From assembly GCA_001805695.1 (NCBI GenBank), contig MHGT01000008.1, positions 17,184 through 27,852 of the forward strand: a stretch of DNA of 10,669 bases. Reading direction: 5' to 3'. The notes under the pieces are model-generated. The model saw only the letters and a program-made list of their open reading frames with translations. It was not told the DNA's origin and ran no database searches. The position numbers and the translations under genes are program-made. This document shows, one piece after another, positions 1 through 5,499 of this stretch. Within the stretch, counting starts at the first letter, position 1. Every line of letters begins with the position of its first letter. Source of the DNA: Omnitrophica WOR_2 bacterium RIFCSPHIGHO2_02_FULL_67_20 (GTDB taxonomy: Bacteria > Omnitrophota > Gorgyraeia > Aquiviventales > Aquiviventaceae).

Positions 1-513
1 CAGGCCTGAGCCGCCCTGCCGCAACCCCTGGCCGGACACGACGAGCCAGGACAGGAATCCGATGCAGGAGGCGGCCAGGAGCGTGCCGGCCGTCCCGAGA
101 TAGTACGTGCCGCGGTCCGCCAGCAGGAAACCGACCAGGCCGCCCAAGCTGGCCTGCAGCGTGTCGCTCGACACGGGAAGGGCCAGCAGCGTGCCGACGC
201 TGGTCAGCAGGGCGGCCGCCGCGATGACGAACGAGGGACCGTGGAACTCGACCAGGTGGCCGCGCCACAGCCGCCAGGCCCAGAGGAGCGTCAGGAACGG
301 CAGGAGCAGCGAGGCCCAGCCGAACCCCCCGCGGCCGAGGAAGCCAAGCCAGACGCCGACCGTGCCGCAGAGGTTCGTGATGGGCGTCTTGGGCGGATAG
401 GTCAGGAGGGCAACGTCGCGGGGGCTGTAGGTGAGGAGGCAAAGCGCGAGGAACACCCCGGCTGCGGCGAGCGCAATGCCGCCGACGCGGGCGGTCCATT
501 GAAATTTGCTCAT
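1..513 (-). CDS. ftsK: DNA translocase FtsK, N-terminal membrane domain (partial, runs off window)
   Basis: The minus-strand frame from ATG at 513 stays open for 171 codons to the window edge, so only the N-terminus is seen. The protein starts MSKFQWTARVGG and shows four hydrophobic segments at about residues 10-32, 55-84, 93-112 and 138-160. A loop with TYSPRD (28-33) and an NLCGTVGVWLG motif (48-58) fits the FtsK/SpoIIIE 4TM domain, which anchors this hexameric dsDNA pump at the division septum. The linker and ATPase motor would lie beyond position 1 and cannot be checked. The start lies 19 bases past the pnp stop, with a G-rich GGTGGGG about 8-10 bases upstream, so it is probably cotranscribed with pnp. 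Assignment rests on membrane topology and the loop motifs, not on catalytic residues. Another polytopic membrane protein is possible but less likely. Confidence 0.82.
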   Translation of the reverse strand, partial: MSKFQWTARVGGIALAAAGVFLALCLLTYSPRDVALLTYPPKTPITNLCGTVGVWLGFLGRGGFGWASLLLPFLTLLWAWRLWRGHLVEFHGPSFVIAAAALLTSVGTLLALPVSSDTLQASLGGLVGFLLADRGTYYLGTAGTLLAASCIGFLSWLVVSGQGLRQGGSGL

Positions 514-532
514 CCGGTGAAGCCCCACCGGG

Positions 533-2644
533 TCAGGATTTGCCGTCTTTCGCGTCCTTCGGCTCAAGCGCCCGCTTCCGTGACAGGTTGATGCGCCCTT
601 GCTCATCGATCTCGATGACCTTGACGCGGAACTCATCGCCGATCTTCACGACGTCTTCCACCTTGCTGACGTACTTGTCGGCAAGCTCCGAGACGTGGAC
701 CAGCCCCTCCTTGCCGGGCAGGATTTCGCAGAAGGCGCCGAAGTTCATGATCCGTTTGACCTTGGCGTTGTAGAGCTTGCCGACCTCCACATCCTCCGTC
801 AGCGTCCGGATGATCTCGATCGCCTTCTGGGATTTCGCCGCGTCCGACGAGGCGACGGACACGCTGCCGTCATCTTCCACGTCGATGGAGGCGCCCGTCT
901 CCGCGATGATCTTGCGGATGGTGCGGCCGCCCGGCCCGATGACGTCTCGGATCTTCTCCGGGTTGATCTTGATGAGCGTGATGCGCGGGGCGTACATGGA
1001 GAGCTGAGTCCGGGGCCGCTCGATGGCGGCGGCCATCAAGTCAAGCAGGGTCATGCGCGCCGGGTTCGATTGGTGGATGATCTTCCCGACCAGGCCGAGG
1101 TCGAGGCCGTGAGCGAGCTTGACGTCGACCTGGAGGGCGGTGAGCCCGAGGCGCGTGCCGGCGAGCTTGAAGTCCGTGTCGCCCGAGTGGTCCTCGAGGC
1201 CGGAAATATCGGTCAGGATGGCCGCCCGGTTGCCCTCCTTCACCAGCCCCATCGCAACACCGCTCACGGCAGCCCGGATCGGCACGCCCGCATCCATGAG
1301 GGAGAGGGTGCCGGCGCAGACCGTGGCCATGCTGGAGGAGCCGTTCGACTCCAGAATGTCTGAGACCACCCGGATGGTATACGGAAACTCGTCCTTGGAC
1401 GGGATCATCGGCTCCAGCGCCCGCTCCGCCAGGGCGCCATGGCCGATCTCCCGGCGTCCCGGGCCGCGGATGGGCCGGACTTCGTTCACGCTGAACGGCG
1501 GGAAGTTGTAGTGGAGCATGAACCGCTTGTACGATTCCCCTTCCAGCGCCTCGATGAGCTGCTCGTCATCGCTGGTCCCGAGCGTCGTCACGGTGAGGCT
1601 CTGCGTTTCGCCGCGGGTGAACAGGCCCGAGCCGTGCGTGCGCGGCAGGACCCCGACCTCGCAGGTGACCTCGCGCAGCTGGGTGTACTGCCGGCCGTCC
1701 ATGCGGACGTTCCGGTCGAGGATGGCCTTCCGCACCTCGTCGTGGTCCACCACCTCGAACGCCATGGCGACCTCTTCCGGGGTGACCGTGCCGTCGGCCG
1801 TCAGCTGAGGCGTCACGGAAGCCAGGACCTCGGCCAACGCCACGCGGCGCTCGCCCTTCTTCTTGGGCTCGTTCACGCGCGCGAGCAGCGGCACCGCCAA
1901 CTCCCGTACTCGCGCGACCACCTCAGGGGTGGGCTTGCGGATGGTGAGCGACTCGTTCTTCGGCTTGCCCGCCTTGGCCACCAGCTCTTCCTGCATCGCC
2001 AGGACGGTCTTGATCTGTTCGTAGCCGAAGGTGATCGCCTCGAGGAGCTGCTGCTCCGTGACCTCCTTGAAGCCGCCCTCCATCATGAGGATGCCGTGCC
2101 TGGTCCCGGCCACAACGAGGTCGAGGGGGCTCTGGCTCAATTCCTGGTAGGTGGGGTTGACGACCAGCTTGTTGTTCACCAGCCCCACGCGCACCGTCCC
2201 CAGGGGATCGGGGAACGGAATCGAGGAGAGGCGCAGCGCGCAGGAGGCGCCGAGCACGGCCAGCACATCGGGATCGTACTCGCCGTCCGAGGAGAGGACG
2301 GTGGCCATGACCTGCAACTCGTGCATCAGCCCCGTGGGAAAGAGCGGCCGCAGGGGCCGGTCCATGAGGCGGGCGGTGAGGATCTCTTTCTCGGTCGGGC
2401 GACCCTCGCGCTTGAAGAACCCCCCGGGGATCTTGCCGGCCGCGTAGGTCTTTTCCCGGTAGTCGCAGGTCAACGGCACCATATCGATCGCCCGGGTCGT
2501 CGGCGTGGCGCTGCAGACCGCGGTCACCAGCACCACCGTCCCGCCCTGCTGGACGACGACAGCGCCATCCGCCTGGCGGGCCCAGAGGCCGGTTTCGATG
2601 GAGAGCGAGGCCTCGCGAAATTGCGTGGAGACGCGGGTGCTCAT
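533..2644 (-). CDS. pnp: Polyribonucleotide nucleotidyltransferase (PNPase)
   Basis: A 703-residue protein, the normal PNPase length. PNPase is a trimeric 3'-5' phosphorolytic exoribonuclease releasing nucleoside diphosphates, often part of the RNA degradosome. The domains are in the expected order. The first RNase PH domain (about 8-230) carries FFKREGRPTEKEIL and the DRPLRPLFP signature (95-103). A helical linker follows (about 240-305). The second RNase PH domain (about 310-545) carries GRREIGHGALAERAL (396-410) and the catalytic-site segment with D485, D491 and K493. The KH domain (about 555-612) has the GPGG loop (570-573), and the S1 domain is at about 620-690. All expected catalytic and RNA-binding motifs are intact. 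The ATG at 2644 follows AGGTGG at a good distance, but that site sits in the 3' arm of a long inverted repeat in the leader. Gene order rpsO-pnp is conserved in many bacteria, where PNPase autoregulates through leader structure. Confidence 0.98.
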   Translation of the reverse strand: MSTRVSTQFREASLSIETGLWARQADGAVVVQQGGTVVLVTAVCSATPTTRAIDMVPLTCDYREKTYAAGKIPGGFFKREGRPTEKEILTARLMDRPLRPLFPTGLMHELQVMATVLSSDGEYDPDVLAVLGASCALRLSSIPFPDPLGTVRVGLVNNKLVVNPTYQELSQSPLDLVVAGTRHGILMMEGGFKEVTEQQLLEAITFGYEQIKTVLAMQEELVAKAGKPKNESLTIRKPTPEVVARVRELAVPLLARVNEPKKKGERRVALAEVLASVTPQLTADGTVTPEEVAMAFEVVDHDEVRKAILDRNVRMDGRQYTQLREVTCEVGVLPRTHGSGLFTRGETQSLTVTTLGTSDDEQLIEALEGESYKRFMLHYNFPPFSVNEVRPIRGPGRREIGHGALAERALEPMIPSKDEFPYTIRVVSDILESNGSSSMATVCAGTLSLMDAGVPIRAAVSGVAMGLVKEGNRAAILTDISGLEDHSGDTDFKLAGTRLGLTALQVDVKLAHGLDLGLVGKIIHQSNPARMTLLDLMAAAIERPRTQLSMYAPRITLIKINPEKIRDVIGPGGRTIRKIIAETGASIDVEDDGSVSVASSDAAKSQKAIEIIRTLTEDVEVGKLYNAKVKRIMNFGAFCEILPGKEGLVHVSELADKYVSKVEDVVKIGDEFRVKVIEIDEQGRINLSRKRALEPKDAKDGKS

Positions 2645-2790
2645 CCCACCACCTGCGCCTGACGGCGGCTCTTGCGATCAGGCCAGGGGGCCGCCGTCAC
2701 CGATGACGGCGGTGTGGAGTCGGAAGAAGTGACGTGTCGGAGGGCAGGCATCGGGGTTTGCCTTCGGCAAACCGGCGCAGGTGGTGGGAT
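2643..2790 (-). repeat. Cloverleaf-like structured element A in the pnp leader
   Basis: A perfect 17-bp inverted repeat (2643-2659 and 2774-2790; ATCCCACCACCTGCGCC and its complement) encloses three contiguous hairpins. These are 2660-2699 (10-bp stem TGACGGCGGC), 2700-2754 (6-bp stem CCGATG/CATCGG) and 2755-2773 (8-bp stem GGTTTGCC with a 3-base loop). Together they use practically every base. In the transcript the 3' arm contains the AGGTGG ribosome binding site and the AU of the pnp start codon, so folding would hide the pnp translation start. Whether this is a regulatory RNA, a REP/MITE-like repeat, or both cannot be decided from one copy. Confidence 0.75.
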
Positions 2791-2817
2791 CATGCGGGGC
2801 TGCCTGATGGTGGGATC

Positions 2818-2924
2818 ATCCCACCACCTGCCGGCGTCTGCCGCAGGCAGACGGTGCCAGTCCCCGCGAGATATGAATCTGAGAGACTGGCACCAGCCTT
2901 CGGCTGACCGGCAGGTAGTGGGAT
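2818..2924 (-). repeat. Cloverleaf-like structured element B directly after rpsO
   Basis: This has the same plan as element A. The outer arms 2818-2834 and 2908-2924 pair at 16 of 17 positions. Inside are hairpins at 2836-2852 (7-bp stem GTCTGCC, 3-base loop), 2853-2894 (10-bp stem GGTGCCAGTC) and 2895-2905 (4-bp stem AGCC with TTC loop). Only about three bases lie between the stems. The outer-arm core CCCAC(C/T)ACCTG is shared with element A, but the internal hairpins differ in sequence, which suggests that structure rather than sequence is kept. The 5' arm in the transcript begins within the rpsO stop codon. Confidence 0.75.
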
Positions 2925-3202
2925 CATTTGCGGAGGTTCAAGGCGTCGAGGACGGAGCGGTAGGCGGCCTCGTCGCAGCGTTTGAGATATTCGAGGAGGC
3001 TGCGGCGCCGGCCGACCATCTTCAGGAGGCCCTGGCGGGAATTGAAATCCCGCCGGTGCGTCTGGAAGTGCGCCGAGAGCTGGTTGATGCGCTCGGTCAA
3101 CAGGATGACTTGCACTTGGGGAGACCCGGTGTCCTGCTCATGAAGCCGGAGCTTCTGGAGGACGGCCTGCGTCTCCGTGGACGAACTCAGCGTGGCCGGC
3201 AC
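2924..3202 (-). CDS. rpsO: 30S ribosomal protein S15
   Basis: A 92-residue protein, close to the usual 88-89 for S15. S15 is a primary binder of the 16S rRNA central domain that nucleates platform assembly and contacts 23S rRNA in a bridge. Diagnostic motifs are DTGSPQVQVILLTERINQL (24-42) and the rRNA-binding segment HRRDFNSRQGLLKMVGRRR (49-67), followed by LLEYLKRCD. The start is GTG at 3202. An AAAGGAG about 11 bases upstream supports it, and no other in-frame start lies between. A strong promoter sits just upstream at 3241-3269. Its TGA stop overlaps an ATG (ATGA) that opens the structured pnp leader. S15 often represses its own mRNA, but no such structure is evident in the short leader here. 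Confidence 0.97.
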   Translation of the reverse strand: MPATLSSSTETQAVLQKLRLHEQDTGSPQVQVILLTERINQLSAHFQTHRRDFNSRQGLLKMVGRRRSLLEYLKRCDEAAYRSVLDALNLRK

Positions 3203-3240
3203 GGACGTGTACGCTCCTTTTTCTTTTCTGAAGTGGGAGT

Positions 3241-3269
3241 ATCATACGCTCCCGTCTGGGGATCGTCAA
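3241..3269 (-). promoter_or_regulatory. sigma70-type promoter for rpsO-pnp-ftsK
   Basis: On the minus strand TTGACG (3269-3264) is followed by exactly 17 bases and then TATGAT (3246-3241). Transcription would start near 3234, giving a leader of about 30 bases before the rpsO GTG. Box match and spacing are both near consensus and the position fits the first gene of the operon. Confidence 0.85.
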
Positions 3270-3292
3270 GTGGCGTTCCGAAAACAAATGGT

Positions 3293-3386
3293 GATGACGC
3301 AGATTTTGAGCAGATTGCGCAGATAGAACACGTCGCATTTCTGTGACGTCTTATCGGAGTAATCTGATGTTCAAATCGGCGTAATC
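3293..3386. repeat. GATTACGC-type inverted-repeat element, copy 1
   Basis: Two 36-base arms (3293-3328 and 3351-3386) form an imperfect inverted repeat around a 22-base centre that holds its own ACGTC/GACGT stem. Each arm contains two units of the type GAT(T/G)ACGC(A/C)GATT and CAGATT(A/G)C(T/G)C(A/C)GATA. It lies between the end of rnpB and the rpsO promoter. Two further copies occur at 3934-4024 and about 9650-9762. The rest of the 3203-3408 gap holds only the rpsO promoter and leader. Confidence 0.7.
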
Positions 3387-3402
3387 CCCCTCATCATTTA
3401 AC

Positions 3403-3408
3403 AAAAAA
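3403..3408 (-). terminator. U-run at the 3' end of RNase P RNA
   Basis: Six consecutive T on the minus strand directly follow the 3' strand of the rnpB P1 helix. The P1 arm pairs with the distant 5' end, and the local hairpin before the U-run is weak (CCG-TTGA-CGG). Termination here is plausible but not a textbook intrinsic terminator. The inverted repeat at 3293-3386 lies just beyond and could add to it. Confidence 0.4.
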
Positions 3409-3907
3409 GGACCGTCAACCGGCGGACGCCTGTAAGCCGAGTTCTGTCCTTCTACGCTTCGCGAAGCGAAGCTTCGAAGAGATGGCCATCCATCTGGGCC
3501 AGGTGTTGCCACCAGGCTCCTGCGGCCTACCCTCCTGCCGTCCCGGTGTCATCCGCCACAGTTCGTTGGCGGAAGACACCGGAGAACTCGGGCGGGCGAC
3601 CCGAAAGGCAGATCGTTTGGCCTTGCTCCGCGTAGAGATTGCCGCGTTTCACGTCGCCCCGCACCTTGCGGCGCAGAGTTACTCGTCTCTGTGGCTCTCC
3701 CGCCACACAACGTGGCGGGTCCGCCTCTGGCGGAGATCCGCAACCAGCGCTTCAGTCGTCCTTCGACTCGGCCTTCGGCCTCGCTCAGGACATGGCGAAG
3801 CTCTGATCAGCCCCGACGTTATCGGGGTACGCTGCCCTCTGGAGCTCGGACTTTCCTCCCCGCCGAAGGCGGGGCGGCCATCCGGCGTGCCGGCCGGTTG
3901 ACGGTCC
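3409..3907 (-). ncRNA. rnpB: RNase P RNA (bacterial M1 RNA), enlarged peripheral hairpins
   Basis: This is the catalytic RNA of RNase P, which cleaves 5' leaders from pre-tRNAs. The conserved landmarks occur in order on the minus strand: GAGGAAAGTCCGAGCTCC near the 5' end, AGAGGGCAG, a P8-like hairpin CCCCGATAACGTCGGGG, GCCACAGAGACGAG, GTGAAACGCGGCAA, GGAGCAAGGCCAAA, AGATGGATGGCC and GACAGAACTCGGCTTA near the 3' end. The two ends form a perfect 15-bp P1 helix (GGACCGTCAACCGGC at the 5' end, its complement at 3409-3423), which sets the boundaries. At 499 nt it is longer than typical A-type RNAs (about 350-400). The excess lies in extra hairpins, including 3758-3791, 3699-3719, 3722-3737 and the palindromes at 3456-3477. 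No protein-coding gene is supported in this stretch. Confidence 0.94.
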
Positions 3908-3922
3908 AATTGTCAAGGAGCA

Positions 3923-3951
3923 AACCTATCAGGGATTACGCAGATTGTAAA
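3923..3951 (-). promoter_or_regulatory. Probable sigma70 promoter for rnpB
   Basis: On the minus strand TTTACA (3951-3946), 17 bases, then TAGGTT (3928-3923). Predicted initiation near 3916 is only about 9 bases before the P1 helix. The whole spacer and the -35 box lie inside the GATTACGC-type repeat copy 2, just past the RNase HI-like stop codon. The -10 is a moderate match only. Confidence 0.55.
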
Positions 3952-4024
3952 AACAGATTACGCGGATGAAAAGAAGAGGTTCTCGGTTCTATCTGCGAAA
4001 TCGCCCTTCGAAATCTGCGGAATC
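3934..4024. repeat. GATTACGC-type inverted-repeat element, copy 2
   Basis: Arms 3934-3970 and 3988-4024 form an imperfect inverted repeat around a 17-base loop. The left arm reads GATTACGCAGATT, a short AT-rich stretch, then CAGATTACGCGGAT. The right arm is its approximate complement (ATCTGCGAAATCG, then AAATCTGCGGAATC). It has the same two-units-per-arm plan as the copies at 3293-3386 and about 9650-9762. It overlaps the 3' end of the RNase HI-like gene and the rnpB promoter. Confidence 0.7.
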
Positions 4025-4452
4025 GATCGTGCGGTCTTTCTCTGACGCCCCTTCACCGCCGCACCCGCCAGGCGGTCAGCCTGCGCGTTGCGGCCGCGGG
4101 GAATGTGCTGAATCGAGAACCGCGCAAATCCCTTCACCAGCTCCAGCGCCAGGTCGTGGAACAGCCGCAGCCGGGGATCGCGCACGCGGTACTGCCCGTT
4201 GAGTTGCCTGGCCAGCAGTTCGCTGTCGGTATGCACTGCCAGCGCGGTGCACCCATCCCGCAGCGCTTGCTGCAGCGCGTAGAGGAGCGCGAGATACTCC
4301 GCGACGTTGTTGGTCGTTTCGCCGACGTAGCGGGAGAGCTGCCGCCCGGCGGCCCCGTGCGCGTCCACGAAGACCACGCCGATCCCTGACGGCCCCGGGT
4401 TGCCCCGGCTGGCGCCGTCAATAAAGACGTCACAGCTTCGAGTGGGCTTCAT
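3958..4452 (-). CDS. Ribonuclease HI-like protein
   Basis: A 164-residue RNase H-fold protein of the short bacterial RNase HI-like family, expected to cut the RNA strand of RNA/DNA hybrids with two metal ions. All four acidic active-site positions are visible: D12 in IDGASRGNPGPSG, E52 in NNVAEYLALLYAL, D76 in HTDSELLARQLNG and D126 in GRNAQADRLAG. The basic protrusion of E. coli RnhA is absent, as is usual for this family, and activity is inferred from the residues only. The ATG at 4452 overlaps the zinc-ribbon gene by 23 bases and lacks a clear ribosome binding site, so translation is probably coupled. The family core ends near residue 140. The last 20-odd residues (RSIPQISKGDFADRTE and on) are read from an inverted-repeat element, and its GCGTAATC motif provides the TAA stop. 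Confidence 0.9.
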   Translation of the reverse strand: MKPTRSCDVFIDGASRGNPGPSGIGVVFVDAHGAAGRQLSRYVGETTNNVAEYLALLYALQQALRDGCTALAVHTDSELLARQLNGQYRVRDPRLRLFHDLALELVKGFARFSIQHIPRGRNAQADRLAGAAVKGRQRKTARSIPQISKGDFADRTENLFFSSA

Positions 4453-5149
4453 CGAAGTAGAGGATGCGGCTGCAGCTCTCGCAGGTCACGAGGTTCGCCT
4501 TGAGGTAGACCTGGTTGATGACCTGGGGCGGCAGACGCCGGTGGCAGCCGCCGCAGGAGTCGTTGACGAGCGGCACCATCGCGAGGCCCTCCCGGATGCC
4601 CAGGATCCGCTCATAGATGGCGAGCGACGCCTTGGGCGCGTCGGGTGTCAGCGTCTTCCGGTCCAGCTCCAGCTTCCCGATCTGGGCGCGGATGGTTGAG
4701 AGCTCGCGCTCGATCCGCTCCCGCTCGCGCCGCAGCTGCTCCTGCTGCCCGGCCAGCTTCGCCTGTTCCGCCTTCCGTGCCTTGGCCGCTTGGTCGACGG
4801 CATCGAACGTTTTTAGAATCGCCTCTTCCAGGAGCGAGTTGTCCGCCTTGAGCGCCTCGATCTCGTGCTGCATGGCGGAATACTCCTTGTTCGTCTTGAC
4901 CTGGAAGAGCTGGCCCTGGAGTTTCTTCACCTGGGCCTCGCGGGTCTGGAGCTCCCCTTCCTTCTCCTTCTGCGTCAGCTGGAGCGCGGTCAGCTTCGAC
5001 TCCGCCGCTTTCACGGCGGCTTCCTGCGCTGCCACCTGGGCTGCGGCCCGCTCGAGCTCCTTGGGCTTCTCCTTCTCCTCCTTGCGGAGGCGAAACAGCT
5101 CCCCGTCGATCGCCTGGAGCCGCTTTAGGGTATCGAGTTGGTCAGCCAT
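4430..5149 (-). CDS. Coiled-coil protein with C-terminal C4 zinc ribbon (COG1579/DUF164 type)
   Basis: A 239-residue protein. Residues about 5-160 are charged, Lys/Glu/Gln/Ala-rich heptad-like sequence forming a long antiparallel coiled coil, with the family's conserved KTNKEYSAMQHEIEALK segment at 85-101. The C-terminus holds a zinc ribbon with Cys199 and Cys202 (CGGC) and Cys223 and Cys226 (CESC). The family is widespread and often described as a possible nucleic-acid-binding protein, but its precise role is not established. The gene starts at ATG 5149, 17 bases past the 3' end of tRNA-Val, without a clear ribosome binding site, and overlaps the downstream RNase HI-like gene. This pairing suggests a shared nucleic-acid role, which is inference. 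Confidence 0.9.
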   Translation of the reverse strand: MADQLDTLKRLQAIDGELFRLRKEEKEKPKELERAAAQVAAQEAAVKAAESKLTALQLTQKEKEGELQTREAQVKKLQGQLFQVKTNKEYSAMQHEIEALKADNSLLEEAILKTFDAVDQAAKARKAEQAKLAGQQEQLRRERERIERELSTIRAQIGKLELDRKTLTPDAPKASLAIYERILGIREGLAMVPLVNDSCGGCHRRLPPQVINQVYLKANLVTCESCSRILYFDEAHSKL

Positions 5150-5166
5150 GCGATGTCGCGGAAAAT

Positions 5167-5239
5167 GGGCGATACAGGACTCGAACCTGTGACCTCATGC
5201 ATGTGAGGCATGCGCTCTAACCAGCTGAGCTAATCGCCC
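5167..5239 (-). tRNA. tRNA-Val (anticodon CAC)
   Basis: A 73-nt cloverleaf on the minus strand. The acceptor GGGCGAT pairs with ATCGCCC, the D arm has GCTC/GAGC, and the anticodon stem CATGC/GCATG encloses loop CTCACAT, giving anticodon CAC. The T arm ACAGG-TTCGAGT-CCTGT is perfect. CCA is not encoded (ATTTTCC follows), so it must be added post-transcriptionally. Confidence 0.96.
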
Positions 5240-5294
5240 GTGAGGCTCAGATGTGCCTCGCCCCGCCTCACTGATTTCGGCGGGGGTCGGCATC

Positions 5295-5325
5295 AGCGCC
5301 TTCCCGCCCACCGCGGGAAAGCGCT
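5295..5325 (-). other. Hairpin in the spacer between the two tRNAs
   Basis: AGCGC plus TTCCCGC (from 5295) pairs with GCGGGAA plus GCGCT (to 5325), twelve pairs with one mismatch and a 5-base loop. It directly abuts the 3' end of the CAU tRNA in the transcript. It may guide tRNA 3' maturation or act as a terminator, but no U-run follows. The rest of the spacer (5240-5294) has only a short GTGAGGC/GCCTCAC pair. Confidence 0.5.
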
Positions 5326-5396
5326 GGGCCGGGAAGGAATCGAACCTCCGACCAAGTGGTTATGAGCCACCTGCTCTACCATTGAGCTACCGGCCC
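5326..5396 (-). tRNA. tRNA with anticodon CAU (Ile2 or elongator Met)
   Basis: A 71-nt cloverleaf. Acceptor GGGCCGG pairs with CCGGCCC, the D arm is GCTC-AATGGTA-GAGC, and the anticodon arm is GGTGG-CTCATAA-CCACT with one G-U pair. The T arm is GGAGG-TTCGATT-CCTTC. CCA is not encoded. A paired 1-72 end excludes initiator tRNA. C4-G69 and C5-G68 in the acceptor, and the AGAGCAGG...TTGGTC context, resemble tRNA-Ile2, whose C34 is modified to lysidine by TilS, but elongator Met cannot be ruled out by eye. Confidence 0.93.
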
Positions 5397-5404
5397 GGAA
5401 ACGA

Positions 5405-5451
5405 CAACAGTGTAAAGTGGAAGCCGGGTAGCCTCTCACTTTACACTGTTG
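5405..5451 (-). other. 15-bp perfect palindromic hairpin downstream of rpoD
   Basis: CAACAGTGTAAAGTG (5405-5419) and its exact complement (5437-5451) flank a 17-base loop. A third, direct copy of the unit with one mismatch lies at 5459-5472. The hairpin sits between the rpoD stop (5500) and the CAU tRNA. It could end the rpoD transcript, although only GTCGTTT and no strong U-run follows, or it could be a protein-binding site or repeat. Confidence 0.6.
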
Positions 5452-5499
5452 ACGAGCGACTTTCCACTGTTGTGAAGGCCGCCTGGAATCGCCGATATT

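Noticed and set aside
1439..2662. Long plus-strand open frame opposite pnp (407 codons)
   Set aside because: It is fully antisense to an intact PNPase, its His/Gly/Arg/Leu-rich translation is typical of a GC-rich shadow, and it has no recognisable domain.
2641..2927. Annotating the two small frames between rpsO and pnp as genes
   Set aside because: They consist of inverted-repeat sequence, have no recognisable protein features or independent ribosome binding evidence, and are kept only as a finding.
3482..3901. Apparent protein-coding frames on both strands between 3482 and 3909
   Set aside because: The stretch is RNase P RNA by its conserved landmarks and its P1 helix, so the frames are accidental.
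3911..3916. Perfect TTGACA as the rnpB -35 box
   Set aside because: At 17 bases downstream there is only GC-rich sequence with no -10, and initiation would fall inside the mature RNA.
3293..4024. CRISPR array suggested by repeated GATTACGC units
   Set aside because: The units are in inverted pairs with irregular spacing and no constant-length spacers, and no cas gene is present.
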